From Mycobacterium seoulense (GTDB taxonomy: Bacteria; Actinomycetota; Actinomycetes; Mycobacteriales; Mycobacteriaceae), in the NCBI RefSeq assembly GCF_010731595.1, contig NZ_AP022582.1, positions 1,736,001-1,800,000 of the forward strand: DNA of 64,000 bases, read 5' to 3'. Position 1 is the stretch's first letter; the number at the start of each line of letters is the position of its first letter. The position numbers were made by a program, and so were the translations under genes. This document shows, piece by piece, positions 52,474 to 61,650 of this stretch. The notes below the pieces were generated by a model, which made no database searches, was not told the origin of the DNA, and saw nothing but the letters and a program-made list of their open reading frames with translations.

Positions 52474-53064
52474 CTAGTAATTCGTCGACGATGATGACTC
52501 GGCGTTTGCCTCATGCGAAGCGACCGCTGCTGCTGGACACTGCCCATCCGGGCGGCCACATGCGGAGGGATCGCACAACCGGCACAGGGCGCCGCCGCTG
52601 GGCTGACCGCCCGCCGCCCGGATGCGCAGTCGAGCCCGGGTGATGTTGGCGATTACGGTTTGGCAGATCTCGTTCAGTTGGCGTCGTTGGCGGTCGGTCA
52701 AACCCTCGAGCGCGGCTGCGATCGCGGCGCGTCTGCTTGCACGTAACCGCAGCGCCACCGTGCGTCCCCGGCGGGTCAACCGCAGGGAATTCGTCCGTGC
52801 GTCCGAACCCGTTCGTCGCTCGACAAGGTCCGCGTCGGCCAGACGATCGACCAGTCGCACCGTGCCGGAATGGCTGATACCGATTAGCGCGCTCAATGTC
52901 TGCACCGACGCGTCGCGCGCGAGGTCCAACAGCGCGACCATCGCCGCCGCGGCAGACGTGTCGAGATCAACCTCGGCGGCGACACCTCCCCTGATGGCGT
53001 CGACGATACCGAGGGCCGTAGCACCCACCAGGTTCGCCAGCCGCGCATTCTCGTCCGGGTCCAT
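52474..53064 (-). CDS. MarR family regulator with C-terminal cysteine cluster
   Basis: The 196-residue protein has a MarR winged helix: VQTLSALIGISHSGTVRLVD, DRLADADLVERRTG, and SLRLTRRGRTVALRLRASRR. The tail has four cysteines in CRLCDPSACGRPDGQC, a cluster seen in a subgroup of MarR-like regulators, which may bind a metal or sense redox. The ATG at 53064 is preferred to the TTG just before it. A TATATGA/TCATATA palindrome lies between it and the divergent SRPBCC gene. Confidence 0.88.
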   Translation of the reverse strand: MDPDENARLANLVGATALGIVDAIRGGVAAEVDLDTSAAAAMVALLDLARDASVQTLSALIGISHSGTVRLVDRLADADLVERRTGSDARTNSLRLTRRGRTVALRLRASRRAAIAAALEGLTDRQRRQLNEICQTVIANITRARLRIRAAGGQPSGGALCRLCDPSACGRPDGQCPAAAVASHEANAESSSSTNY

Positions 53065-53114
53065 CAAGACACCGTAACCGTCGGTTGTTTATGGTGACCG
53101 CCCACCGGGTAAAT

Positions 53115-53133
53115 TATATGAGTCAGTCATATA
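53115..53133. promoter_or_regulatory. MarR-type operator palindrome
   Basis: Perfect 7-base arms TATATGA and TCATATA flank GTCAG. The site lies 51 bases upstream of the MarR start and 38 bases upstream of the SRPBCC start, so bound regulator could block both divergent promoters. Confidence 0.6.
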
Positions 53134-53170
53134 TCGGCTTTGCAGCGAGAAGGAAGGCGAGGACGACACC

Positions 53171-53596
53171 ATGGCTTTCATCGCCACCGCCAACGTCGAG
53201 GTCGCGGCATCGCCGCACGAGGTGTGGCATGCATTGACCGATCCCGACCTCATCCAGCAGTACTTCTTCGGCAGTCGGGTCAACACCGACTGGCAGCCAG
53301 GCAGCCCGATCACCTGGTCGGGCGAATACAACGGGACGGCCTACCAAGACAAGGGAACAGTGCTTGAGGTCAAGCAAGACCGCCTGCTGCGGGTAACCCA
53401 CTTCAGCCCGATGACCGGTCTGCCCGACGAACCGGAGAACTATCACACGCTGACATTCGAGCTGGACGCGCACGACGTCGGCACACGAGTCAGCCTGACC
53501 CAGGACAACAACGCGAGCCAAGAAGAGGCCGACCGGGCCACTGCCAACTGGTCCACGATGCTCGATGGGCTAAAGAAAACAGTCGAGGACGGCTGA
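53171..53596 (+). CDS. SRPBCC/AHSA1-domain protein
   Basis: The 141-residue protein starts MAFIATANVEVAASPHEVWH. It contains ALTDPDLIQQYFFGSRVNTD, PITWSGEYNGTAYQDKGTV and a C-terminal TANWSTMLDGLKKTVED, all typical of the activator-of-Hsp90-like SRPBCC fold. Such proteins bind hydrophobic ligands or act as small stress proteins. It is divergent from a MarR gene and likely its target. Start ATG 53171. Confidence 0.88.
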   Translation: MAFIATANVEVAASPHEVWHALTDPDLIQQYFFGSRVNTDWQPGSPITWSGEYNGTAYQDKGTVLEVKQDRLLRVTHFSPMTGLPDEPENYHTLTFELDAHDVGTRVSLTQDNNASQEEADRATANWSTMLDGLKKTVEDG

Positions 53597-53739
53597 CCAC
53601 AGCCATCCGCCGGCTGCCACCGTGACGCTTTGGCCGCTCGTGGCGAGCAAGCGTGGCAGCGCCACCAGCACGGGTGGGTTATGGCAGGTGTTCCGGCACG
53701 CCCAGGCCCCCGCCCCTTCCCGCCCGCACGGCCCCAATA

Positions 53740-53752
53740 CGTCACTGTGACG
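53740..53752. repeat. CGTCAC palindrome, copy 2
   Basis: CGTCACTGTGACG, with AATA before and AAAAATGCAC after. It lies about 145 bases beyond the end of the SRPBCC gene. Confidence 0.6.
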
Positions 53753-53933
53753 AAAAATGCACCGCCCCAGCGGTATTGGCCGCACGAAAAGCAAATACAC
53801 AGCCGCAAACCGCCGCGATCGGATCCATCTGGCGGTCGCCACGTCCGCCCCCGTCAGTCGACGGCCTACCGGACGAACGCTGACGAGTCCCCCGATGGCG
53901 TCCGCCCCCGCTCACGCGCCCATGGCCTCAATA

Positions 53934-53945
53934 CGTCACGTGACG
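53934..53945. repeat. CGTCAC palindrome, copy 3
   Basis: CGTCACGTGACG, lacking the central base of copies 1 and 2. It has AATA before and AATTGTGCAC after, so the flanks match copy 2. It lies about 55 bases beyond the ALDH stop codon. Confidence 0.6.
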
Positions 53946-54001
53946 AATTGTGCACTGCCCCTTGGCTGAACGCGATGCCAACTCGCTGAGCAATCCGCCG
54001 A

Positions 54002-55369
54002 TCAGTCGCCGGGCGCCGACAAGTGCACCACCTTCATGGCGGTCATCTCGTCAAGGAGTTCGGGGCCAAAGCCGAACCCCGTGCCGCTGGCGCGGCGGGG
54101 TTCGAAGGCTCCGCCGGGCGCTCCGCCGAAGACGTCGTTGACCTTCACGGTGCCCACCGGCAGGCTGCGCCACGCCTCCTGCGCATGCGCCATATTTCCG
54201 GTCAGCACGGTGGCGGCCAGCCCGTAGCGGTCGTCGGCGGCTTCGGTCAACGCGGTGGCGAAGTCCGGCACCACCCGCACCGGCGCGATCGGACCGAACG
54301 TCTCCTCGCGCATGATCAGCATGTCGGGTGTGCAGTCGGTCAACACCGTGGGCGGGTAGAACGAGCCCGGTCCGGGTTTTGGCTCGCCGCCGACCAGGAC
54401 GTGGGCGCCGGCCCGTGTCGCGTCTTCGACATGAGCGTGCACGTGCTCACGGTGACGCTCGTCGACCAGCGGTCCGATGCGGTCGGCCCACGAGATCGCC
54501 TCGTCGGTCAACGCATTGAGGAACGCGTCGGCGATCGATTGCACGACGTACACCCGTTCCACCGAGACGCAGATCTGGCCCGCGTTGGCGAAGGCACCCA
54601 GGGCCGTTTGGGCGGCCGCCCACATCGGGTCCACATCGGCGTCGACGATCAGCGCGTCGTTTCCGCCATTCTCCAGCAGCGCCTTGGCGCCGCGTTCGGC
54701 ACAGGCCCGCGCGATGTCGCGGCCGGTCGCGCTGCTGCCCACGTGCGCGACAACGTCGACCAACTCCGCGGCCGCCAAGCGTTCCCCGACGGTTGCGTCG
54801 CCGTCGACGAGTTCGAGCACACCATCGGGCAGCCGGGCGGCCAGCAGTTCGGCGAACCGCCGGCCGGTTTGTGGCGATCGCTCGCTGGGCTTGTGCACCA
54901 CGGTGTTTCCGGTGACGAGCGCCGCGCCCAGCAGTCCGGCCGCCACCGCGACGGGATCGTTCCACCCGGTGATCACCGCGATCACCCCCCGCGGCTGGGG
55001 AACCATCAGATCGGTCGCGGACCACCCGCCCTGCAGGGCGCGACCACGATGCAACGGCCCGAGTTGGGCGTACTGCAAGAGCGTGTCGATACCCGCATCC
55101 ACGCCGCCGCGCGCGTCGCCGCGAGGCGTGCCCGTTTCCCGCTCGTTCAGTTCGGCGATTTCGTCGGCGGCGGCACGAACGTCGGCCGCGGCGGCCGCAA
55201 TCGCGGCCGCCCTCTCAGCAGGCGCGGTGCGTGCCCACGCGGCGGCGGCGGCCGCGGCCCGCCTGACCGCGTCGTCACAGTCGGCCGGCTCGGTGATGGG
55301 CACCTGCGTGACGGGGTCGCCGGTGCGCGGATCCAGGACGCTGATGATTTTGGTGAGAGTCGAAGCCAC
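54002..55369 (-). CDS. Aldehyde dehydrogenase family protein
   Basis: The 455-residue enzyme has the ALDH fold. I see PRGVIAVITGWNDPVAVAAG, VVHKPSERSP, VGSSATGRDIARACAERG, the Glu-containing LLENGGND, the nucleophile in ANAGQICVSVERVYV, and REETFGPIAPV. It should oxidise an aldehyde with NAD(P)+ to the acid. The catalytic Cys and Glu are present. It begins 138 bases from the start of the divergent hydrolase. Start ATG 55369. Confidence 0.92.
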   Translation of the reverse strand: MASTLTKIISVLDPRTGDPVTQVPITEPADCDDAVRRAAAAAAAWARTAPAERAAAIAAAAADVRAAADEIAELNERETGTPRGDARGGVDAGIDTLLQYAQLGPLHRGRALQGGWSATDLMVPQPRGVIAVITGWNDPVAVAAGLLGAALVTGNTVVHKPSERSPQTGRRFAELLAARLPDGVLELVDGDATVGERLAAAELVDVVAHVGSSATGRDIARACAERGAKALLENGGNDALIVDADVDPMWAAAQTALGAFANAGQICVSVERVYVVQSIADAFLNALTDEAISWADRIGPLVDERHREHVHAHVEDATRAGAHVLVGGEPKPGPGSFYPPTVLTDCTPDMLIMREETFGPIAPVRVVPDFATALTEAADDRYGLAATVLTGNMAHAQEAWRSLPVGTVKVNDVFGGAPGGAFEPRRASGTGFGFGPELLDEMTAMKVVHLSAPGD

Positions 55370-55507
55370 GCCAGCGGATACCCTGTCCCCGGTGCGGCCA
55401 ATCAGCCGACCGGAATCTTCCCTGGTCAGCGCGCTGAGATGGCCCAGGACACAATCCCCATCCTGTATGGTCGGGCTGTCGGCCAGCGCGAGGGATTGAG
55501 GGATTCG

Positions 55508-56437
55508 ATGGCAAATAGGTTCCCCGACAACGCCTTTACCTCACTGCAGGCGGTGGATCCCGGTCTGCGCAAGGTTGCCCGATTCCTGCCCCACGGATAT
55601 GCCCTGCACCGCGGTCTCAAGGTCCAGCGAGCGATCATGAACCTGTTCAGTAGCACTGGGCGGCTGCGGGACGTGCCGGTGGCCACGGTCAACGAGCATG
55701 TCACGGTTCGCCTGCATCGTCCGGTCGATCATCCACACCGGGCACCGGCCCTGCTATGGGTCCACGGCGGCGGCACCGTCATGGGCCACGCCGCCCAGGA
55801 CGACAAATACCTTCGCAAGCTGGCCCACCGCACGGGTGTCGCGATCGCGGCGGTCGAACACCGGCTGGCTCCCGAGCACCCCTATCCGGCCCCGGTCGAA
55901 GACTGTTATGCGGCGCTGCTGTGGCTCGCGCGTCAACCCTGGGTCGACCCGGATCGGATCGCAGTCGGCGGCGCCAGCGCCGGTGGGCATTTCGCGGCGG
56001 CGCTGGCGCAGCGGGCTCACGACCGCAGCGAGGTCAAGCTGGCGTTCCAACTGCTGGTGTATCCCATGCTGGACGACCGGACCGGCGCCGATCACCGCGG
56101 CCAGAAGCGCATCATGTGGACCGGGACCGACAACCAACTGGCCTGGCGCTGGTACCTCAACGGCGCCGACCCCAATGAAGCCGCCCCGGCACGCCGGACC
56201 GATTTGTCCGGCCTGCCGCCGGCGTGGATCGGGGTCGGGACGCTGGACCTCTTCTATGAGGAGTGCCTGGAGTACGCACGACGCCTGCGCGCGGCGGGCG
56301 TTCCGGTGCATGAGGAGATCGCCCCGGGCGCCTTTCACGCGTTCGACCAGATCGTGGACAAGGCGCCGGTGTCGGTGCGGTTTTTCGACAGTCAGTGTGC
56401 GCACCTTCGGGCCGCCCTCGCCGCATCGGCGGCATAG
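55508..56437 (+). CDS. Hormone-sensitive-lipase-type alpha/beta hydrolase
   Basis: The 309-residue protein has the HSL (alpha/beta hydrolase-3) signatures: the oxyanion motif LLWVHGGGTVMGH, VEHRLAPEHPYPAPVEDCYA, the nucleophile elbow GGASAGGHFAAALA, the Asp in GVGTLDLFYEE and the His in PGAFHAFDQI. It belongs to the mycobacterial Lip esterases. The ATG at 55508 follows GAGGGA. No signal peptide is visible. It is divergent from the aldehyde dehydrogenase. Confidence 0.9.
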   Translation: MANRFPDNAFTSLQAVDPGLRKVARFLPHGYALHRGLKVQRAIMNLFSSTGRLRDVPVATVNEHVTVRLHRPVDHPHRAPALLWVHGGGTVMGHAAQDDKYLRKLAHRTGVAIAAVEHRLAPEHPYPAPVEDCYAALLWLARQPWVDPDRIAVGGASAGGHFAAALAQRAHDRSEVKLAFQLLVYPMLDDRTGADHRGQKRIMWTGTDNQLAWRWYLNGADPNEAAPARRTDLSGLPPAWIGVGTLDLFYEECLEYARRLRAAGVPVHEEIAPGAFHAFDQIVDKAPVSVRFFDSQCAHLRAALAASAA

Positions 56438-56550
56438 CAGCACGCCCGGTGTAGCCGAACCAACCTCTCCACCAATCGTTTTCGCCTTGGCGGAGCAGCT
56501 CCGACCTCGCTTCCCACACATGGTCAGGTGACCGGCACCGCGACTTTTGA

Positions 56551-56565
56551 CTGCAAACTGTGCAG
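56551..56565. promoter_or_regulatory. TetR operator candidate upstream of the mmp regulator
   Basis: CTGCA and TGCAG flank AACTG, just before the TetR start. The arrangement TGCA-N5-TGCA is the same as in the palindrome before mmpS, which suggests auto-regulation by the same TetR. Confidence 0.45.
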
Positions 56566-56576
56566 AATGTGCAACT

Positions 56577-57197
56577 ATGGACGCCGTGGTCGCCAATCAG
56601 ATGGGTCTGCGTGAGCGCCGTCGCCGGCAAACGAGCGCGGACATCCGCGACGCCGCGGTGCGCCTCACGTGGGAACGCGGATTCGACAAGGTCACCATCG
56701 ACGAGATCTGCGCCGAAGCCGGGATATCGACGCGCACCTTCTTCAACTACTTCCCCAACAAAGAGTCGGCGATAGCCTACGGCCCCTCGGACATACCTCC
56801 CGAGCTGGTGGCGGATTTCGTCGCCGCAGGTCCGGCGCCTTATTCGGTGGTGCTGGCGGAGCTGATCACCCTGGCCGCGCACCACCTTCGCGATGTGCCA
56901 CCGCGGCGCGAACACGCGGCCCACATGCTGGAACTCGCCAAGACCTCGCCCGCGGTGTTGGCCGCGTTTCTTGCCGATCTGGAGCGGTTCCAGACCCACT
57001 TGACCGACGTGGTCGCCCGCCGCCAGGGCATGCGGCCCGACGACGAGATCGTCGCGTTGATCGCCGCGCTCGCCCTGACCGCGGTGCGCTCGGGCATCGA
57101 ACGGTGGTCGAAGGGCGAGGCGGACGATGACGACGACACGCCGATGCCGCACGTGGAACGCGCCGCCGCGCTGGTCAACAGCATCTTCACCAAGTGA
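56577..57197 (+). CDS. TetR family regulator upstream of mmpS-mmpL
   Basis: The 206-residue protein starts MDAVVANQMGLRERRRRQTS. Its HTH reads TWERGFDKVTIDEICAEAGI and STRTFFNYFPNKESAIAYG. The C-terminal domain is of the MftR/TetR_C_17-like type. It lies 264 bases upstream of the mmpS-mmpL pair, in the same direction, and related TGCA-N5-TGCA palindromes precede both. It is the likely repressor of the transporter. Start: ATG 56577, with an upstream in-frame start possible. Confidence 0.88.
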   Translation: MDAVVANQMGLRERRRRQTSADIRDAAVRLTWERGFDKVTIDEICAEAGISTRTFFNYFPNKESAIAYGPSDIPPELVADFVAAGPAPYSVVLAELITLAAHHLRDVPPRREHAAHMLELAKTSPAVLAAFLADLERFQTHLTDVVARRQGMRPDDEIVALIAALALTAVRSGIERWSKGEADDDDDTPMPHVERAAALVNSIFTK

Positions 57198-57217
57198 TCT
57201 GAAACACCGAGAGCAAT

Positions 57218-57236
57218 TGTTGCATGGTGTGCAACA
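57218..57236. promoter_or_regulatory. TetR operator candidate upstream of mmpS
   Basis: Perfect 7-base arms TGTTGCA and TGCAACA flank TGGTG. A -10-like TACTAT at 57250-57255 follows, so bound repressor would cover the upstream part of the mmpS promoter. Confidence 0.55.
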
Positions 57237-57461
57237 TGTGCACAGTATGTACTATGCTCTCTTTGCGGCACTCGAGAACGCGTTCGCATCACAAGGCACG
57301 GCTCGGCACTGAGGGCGACAACCGGTGTTCTCGGGAGGCTGTTGCTCCTGACCGTCGAACCTGTACGGACGTGGTCACCGTCGAAACCGTTGCGGTGCAC
57401 CGTAAGTCGTTGCGCACAACTGACCACATCATGATCGGATGATGAGGAGGGAATCCCCCAG

Positions 57462-57896
57462 GTGCAGATATCGAGGGTTATGCGCACTGCGTGGTTGCCC
57501 CTGCTGATCGTCGCGGTCCTGGTGGTCGGCGGCTTCGCGGTCGCCCGGGTCAAGTCCTTCTTCGGCGCCCACGACACCGGCATCATGACCAGCCCGAGGC
57601 TGGATGACTCCAAGCCGTTCAAGCCGAAAGTGGTCAAGTACGAGGTCTTCGGCTCGGCCCGCACCGCCAACGTGAACTACCTGGACCTGTCCGCAGACCC
57701 GAAGCGGGTCGACGGCGCGCCGTTGCCCTGGACGCTGGTCCTCAGCACGACCGCCCCCTCCGTCTTCCCGAACCTCTCGGCGCAAAGCGACGGTGATTCC
57801 CTCGGTTGTCGCATCACCATCGACGACGAAGTCAAGGCCGAGAATCTGACCAACCGCGTGCACGCCCTGACCTTCTGCATGGTGAAATCCGCATGA
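57462..57896 (+). CDS. MmpS family transport accessory protein
   Basis: The 144-residue protein has one N-terminal membrane helix ([20 protein letters not shown]) and an extracytoplasmic beta-sandwich: [40 protein letters not shown] and a cysteine pair in GCRITID and TFCMV. MmpS proteins associate with MmpL transporters to export lipids or siderophores. The start is GTG 57462. It overlaps mmpL by four bases. Confidence 0.93.
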   Translation: MQISRVMRTAWLPLLIVAVLVVGGFAVARVKSFFGAHDTGIMTSPRLDDSKPFKPKVVKYEVFGSARTANVNYLDLSADPKRVDGAPLPWTLVLSTTAPSVFPNLSAQSDGDSLGCRITIDDEVKAENLTNRVHALTFCMVKSA

Positions 57897-60808
57897 GCGC
57901 ACACCTCGACGACGCCCGCACCGACACCATCCCCGTCGCCCAAGAACCGGTGCGGGAAAAGATTCCGCGAATCATCCGAACCTTCGCCGTGCCCATCATC
58001 CTCGGCTGGATCGCGATCATCGCGGTGCTCAACGTCGTCGTCCCCCAGCTGGACGAGGTCGGGAAGATGCGCTCGGTGTCGATGGCCCCCGACGATGCGC
58101 AATCGGTCGTCGCGACCAAGCGGATGGGGGCGATCTTCAACGAGTACAAGTCCAACAGCTCGGTCATGATCGTGCTGGAGGGCGAAAAGCCGCTCGGCGC
58201 CGACGCCCACGCCTACTACGACAAGATGGTGCAGAAGCTCGACGCCGACACCAAACACGTTGAGCACGTGCAGGATATGTGGAGCGATCCGCTGACCGGG
58301 GCGGGCGCACAAAGCAACGACGGCAAGGCCGCCTACGTCCAGGTGTATCTGGCGGGCAATCAGGGCGAAGCCCTGGCCAACGAATCGGTCGAGTCCGTCC
58401 AAAGCATCGTCAAAAGCCTGACCCCACCCAACGGAGTGAAGACCTACGTCACCGGGCCCGCGGCCCTGTCGGCCGACCAGCACACCGCCGGCGACCGCAG
58501 CCTGCAGCTCATCACTGCCGCCACCTTCACGGTCATCATCGGAATGCTGCTGCTGGTCTATCGGTCGGTCGTCACCGTGCTCCTCACGCTGGTCATGGTG
58601 GTCCTCGAACTGTCGGCCGCCCGCGGAATGGTCGCCTTTCTGGGCTATTACAAGATCATTGGGCTGTCGACGTTCGCCACCAACCTGTTGGTCACGTTGG
58701 CGATCGCGGCCGCCACCGACTATGCGATCTTCTTGATCGGCCGATATCAGGAAGCCCGCGCCGTGGGCGAGTCACGCGAAGACGCGTACTACACCATGTA
58801 TAAGGGCACCGCCCACGTGGTGCTCGGGTCGGGCCTGACCATCGCCGGCGCCACCTTCTGCCTGCACTTCACCAACCTGCCCTATTTCCAGACGCTCGGG
58901 ATCCCGTTGGCCATCGGCATGGTGGTGGTGGTTGCGGCGGCGTTGACGCTCGGCCCCGCGGTGATTTCGGTGGCCTCGCGCTTCCGAAAGACTCTCGAGC
59001 CCAAGCGCGCCCAGCGAATTCGCGGGTGGCGCAAGATCGGCGCCCTCGTGGTCCGGTGGCCCGGTCCCATCCTGGTCGTGACGATCGGGATCGCGCTCAT
59101 CGGGTTGCTGACCCTGCCCGGGTACCGCACCAACTACAACGACCGCAACTACCTGCCCACGGATCTGCCGGCGAACGAGGGTTACGCGGCAGCCGACCGG
59201 CACTTCTCGCAGGCGCGGATGAATCCCGAAGTGCTGATGATCGAGAGCGACCACGATCTGCGTAACTCCGCGGACTTCCTGGTCATCGACAAGATCGCCA
59301 AGACCGTCTTCCGGGTGCCGGGCATCGGCCGGGTGCAAGCGATCACCCGGCCGGAGGGCACGCCGATCGAGCACACGTCGATCCCCTTCCAGATCAGCAT
59401 GCAGGGCGTCACCCAGCAGATGAACCAGAAGTACCAGGAAGACCAGATGGCCGACATGCTGCACCAGGCCGACATGATGCAGACGACCATCGACAGCATG
59501 GAAAAGATGTCCAGCATTACCGCGCAGATGGCCAACGACATGCATCAGATGGTCAAGAAGATGCACGACATGACCATCGACATCAACGAATTGCGCCAGC
59601 ACATGGCCGATTTCGAGGACTTCTTCCGGCCCATCCGCAGCTATCTCTACTGGGAACGGCACTGCTACGACATCCCGGTGTGCTGGTCGCTGCGCTCGGT
59701 CTTCGACGGCCTGGACGGCATCGACATCATGACCGACGATATCGAGAGCCTGCTGCCGATCATGGATCATCTCGACACGCTGATGCCCCAGATGGTGGCG
59801 CTGATGCCTTCGATGATCGAGAACATGAAGGCCATGAAAACGACGATGCTGACCATGTATGCGACCCAGAAGGGCCTGCAAGATCAGCAGAACGAGGCGC
59901 AGAAGAACTCGAACGCCATGGGCAAGGCGTTCGATGCGTCCAAGAACGACGACTCGTTCTACCTGCCGCCGGAGACCTTCAACAACGTCGAATTCAAGAA
60001 GGGGATGAAGAACTTCATCTCCCCCGACGGCCATGCCGTGCGCTTCATCATCAGCCATGACGGTGATCCGATGTCGCAAGAAGGCATTTCGCACATCGGC
60101 GCCATCAAGAAGGCCGCTTACGAGGCGCTCAAGGGCACGCCGCTGGAGGGCTCCAAGATTTATCTCGCGGGCACCGCGTCGATCTACAAAGACCTCAGCG
60201 ACGGCAACACCTATGACTTGTTGATCGCCGGGATCTCTTCGCTGTGCCTGATTTTCATCATCATGCTGCTCATCACCCGGGGCGTGGTGGCCTCGGCCGT
60301 CATCGTGGGCACCGTCTTGCTCTCGCTGGGCGCGTCGTTCGGCCTGTCGGTGTTGATCTGGCAGCACCTCATCGGGATCGAGCTGCACTGGATGGTGCTC
60401 GCCATGTCGGTCATCATCCTGCTTGCCGTGGGTGCGGACTACAACCTGTTATTGGTGGCGCGGTTCAAGGAGGAGATCTACGCCGGCCTGAACACCGGGA
60501 TCATCCGTTCGATGGGGGGCACCGGCTCGGTGGTCACCTCGGCGGGCCTGGTGTTCGCCTTCACGATGATGACGATGGCGGTCAGTGAGCTGACGGTCAT
60601 CGGACAGGTCGGCACCACCATCGGACTGGGCCTGCTGTTCGACACCCTGGTCGTGCGGTCGCTGATGACGCCATCGATCGCCGCGCTGCTGGGCAAGTGG
60701 TTCTGGTGGCCCCAACGCGTGCGGCAGCGCCCGGTCCCCTCGCCCTGGCCCAAGCCAAGCGACGAGAAGGCGTCCCAGGAAACCGAATCCCTGGCTCCCG
60801 CTAGGTAA
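57893..60808 (+). CDS. MmpL family RND transporter
   Basis: The 971-residue RND transporter has 11-12 predicted membrane helices. A transmembrane motif bearing the proton-relay Asp-Tyr reads [15 protein letters not shown], and its repeat counterpart is [16 protein letters not shown] in the second half. The second periplasmic loop has a Met-rich coiled-coil region ([20 protein letters not shown]), as in MmpL4/MmpL5-type proteins. It exports a lipid, glycolipid or siderophore to the periplasm together with MmpS. The cargo is not shown by context. Confidence 0.94.
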   Translation: MSAHLDDARTDTIPVAQEPVREKIPRIIRTFAVPIILGWIAIIAVLNVVVPQLDEVGKMRSVSMAPDDAQSVVATKRMGAIFNEYKSNSSVMIVLEGEKPLGADAHAYYDKMVQKLDADTKHVEHVQDMWSDPLTGAGAQSNDGKAAYVQVYLAGNQGEALANESVESVQSIVKSLTPPNGVKTYVTGPAALSADQHTAGDRSLQLITAATFTVIIGMLLLVYRSVVTVLLTLVMVVLELSAARGMVAFLGYYKIIGLSTFATNLLVTLAIAAATDYAIFLIGRYQEARAVGESREDAYYTMYKGTAHVVLGSGLTIAGATFCLHFTNLPYFQTLGIPLAIGMVVVVAAALTLGPAVISVASRFRKTLEPKRAQRIRGWRKIGALVVRWPGPILVVTIGIALIGLLTLPGYRTNYNDRNYLPTDLPANEGYAAADRHFSQARMNPEVLMIESDHDLRNSADFLVIDKIAKTVFRVPGIGRVQAITRPEGTPIEHTSIPFQISMQGVTQQMNQKYQEDQMADMLHQADMMQTTIDSMEKMSSITAQMANDMHQMVKKMHDMTIDINELRQHMADFEDFFRPIRSYLYWERHCYDIPVCWSLRSVFDGLDGIDIMTDDIESLLPIMDHLDTLMPQMVALMPSMIENMKAMKTTMLTMYATQKGLQDQQNEAQKNSNAMGKAFDASKNDDSFYLPPETFNNVEFKKGMKNFISPDGHAVRFIISHDGDPMSQEGISHIGAIKKAAYEALKGTPLEGSKIYLAGTASIYKDLSDGNTYDLLIAGISSLCLIFIIMLLITRGVVASAVIVGTVLLSLGASFGLSVLIWQHLIGIELHWMVLAMSVIILLAVGADYNLLLVARFKEEIYAGLNTGIIRSMGGTGSVVTSAGLVFAFTMMTMAVSELTVIGQVGTTIGLGLLFDTLVVRSLMTPSIAALLGKWFWWPQRVRQRPVPSPWPKPSDEKASQETESLAPAR

Positions 60809-61583
60809 CCCAGTCGGGTTGCCCTGCGGTGTCGACCGCGGAGAAGTCCTTGTGGCCCAGGCCGGCGGTGGTGCCGCCGTCGACGACGAACTCCGAGCCG
60901 GTCGAGTAGCTGGACTCGTCGCTGGCGAGGTAGACGACGAGGTTGGAGACCTCCTTGGGCTGGGCGATCCGCCCCAGCGCGGTTTGGAAGATGTCCTCGG
61001 GCACCCACTCGGTCATTGGGGTCTTGATGAGCCCGGGGTGGATCGAGTTCACCCGGATCCCGCTGGGCCCGAGTTCCAGTGCCGCCGATTTGGTCAGGCC
61101 CCGGACGGCGAACTTGGTCGCGGTGTAGCCGTGGCAGGCGATGGTGCCGGCGATGCCCTCGATGGAGGAGATGTTGATGATCGATCCCCGTCCGGCTTCC
61201 TTCATGGGCTTCACCACGGCGCGGATACCGAGGAACACACCCGTCAGATTGATGTCCAGGATTCGCTGCCATTCCGAGAGTGCGTAGTCCTCGAAGGTGC
61301 CGATGTTGATGATGCCCGCGTTGTTGACGAGCACGTCGATGCCACCGAACTCGTTCAGCGCGGTGGCCACCGCCGCGTCCCAATCCTCGGGCTTGGTCAC
61401 GTCGAGGTGCAGATAACGAGCCGCGTCCCCGACCTCGGCCGCGACCGCCTTGCCCTCGTCGTCGAGGATGTCACCGAACACCACCTTGGCACCCTCGCCC
61501 ACCAGCGTTCGCACGTGCGAGGCACCCATCCCCCGCGCGCCGCCGCTGATCAGCGCGACCTTCCCGGCCAACCGTTCTGCCAC
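60801..61583 (-). CDS. fabG3: Short-chain dehydrogenase, FabG3/hydroxysteroid dehydrogenase type
   Basis: The 260-residue SDR has the cofactor motif [24 protein letters not shown], catalytic Ser in INISSIEG and the YxxxK motif in [10 protein letters not shown]. It is highly similar along its whole length to M. tuberculosis Rv2002 (FabG3), an NADH-dependent 3-alpha/20-beta-hydroxysteroid dehydrogenase, including [15 protein letters not shown] and the ending PDWVT. It ends 8 bases inside the 3' end of the mmpL gene, tail-to-tail. Confidence 0.9.
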   Translation of the reverse strand: MAERLAGKVALISGGARGMGASHVRTLVGEGAKVVFGDILDDEGKAVAAEVGDAARYLHLDVTKPEDWDAAVATALNEFGGIDVLVNNAGIINIGTFEDYALSEWQRILDINLTGVFLGIRAVVKPMKEAGRGSIINISSIEGIAGTIACHGYTATKFAVRGLTKSAALELGPSGIRVNSIHPGLIKTPMTEWVPEDIFQTALGRIAQPKEVSNLVVYLASDESSYSTGSEFVVDGGTTAGLGHKDFSAVDTAGQPDWVT

Positions 61584-61650
61584 TGCGTTCTCCTGTCGTC
61601 TGGGTCTTTAGCACCATACAGACGCGGGCAGATGTATGACCAGAGTTCGC

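Larger units (their letters stand above)
53597..54001. other. Intergenic region with two CGTCAC palindromes
   Basis: No gene is supported in this 405-base convergent region. Two copies of the CGTCAC palindrome lie here, each followed by GAA and then a TGCAC and a C-rich run. The remaining sequence is C-rich, and its short reading frames are unconvincing. Confidence 0.5.

Noticed and set aside
54023..56437. An 804-codon plus-strand frame covering the aldehyde dehydrogenase gene in antisense
   Set aside because: The part before 55508 is the complement of a clear ALDH and has no family resemblance. Only the HSL-type hydrolase at its 3' end is real. Long antisense frames are common at this GC content.
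58772..60388. A 538-codon minus-strand frame inside mmpL
   Set aside because: Low-complexity His/Asp-rich translation mirroring the MmpL codons; no start context and no domain.
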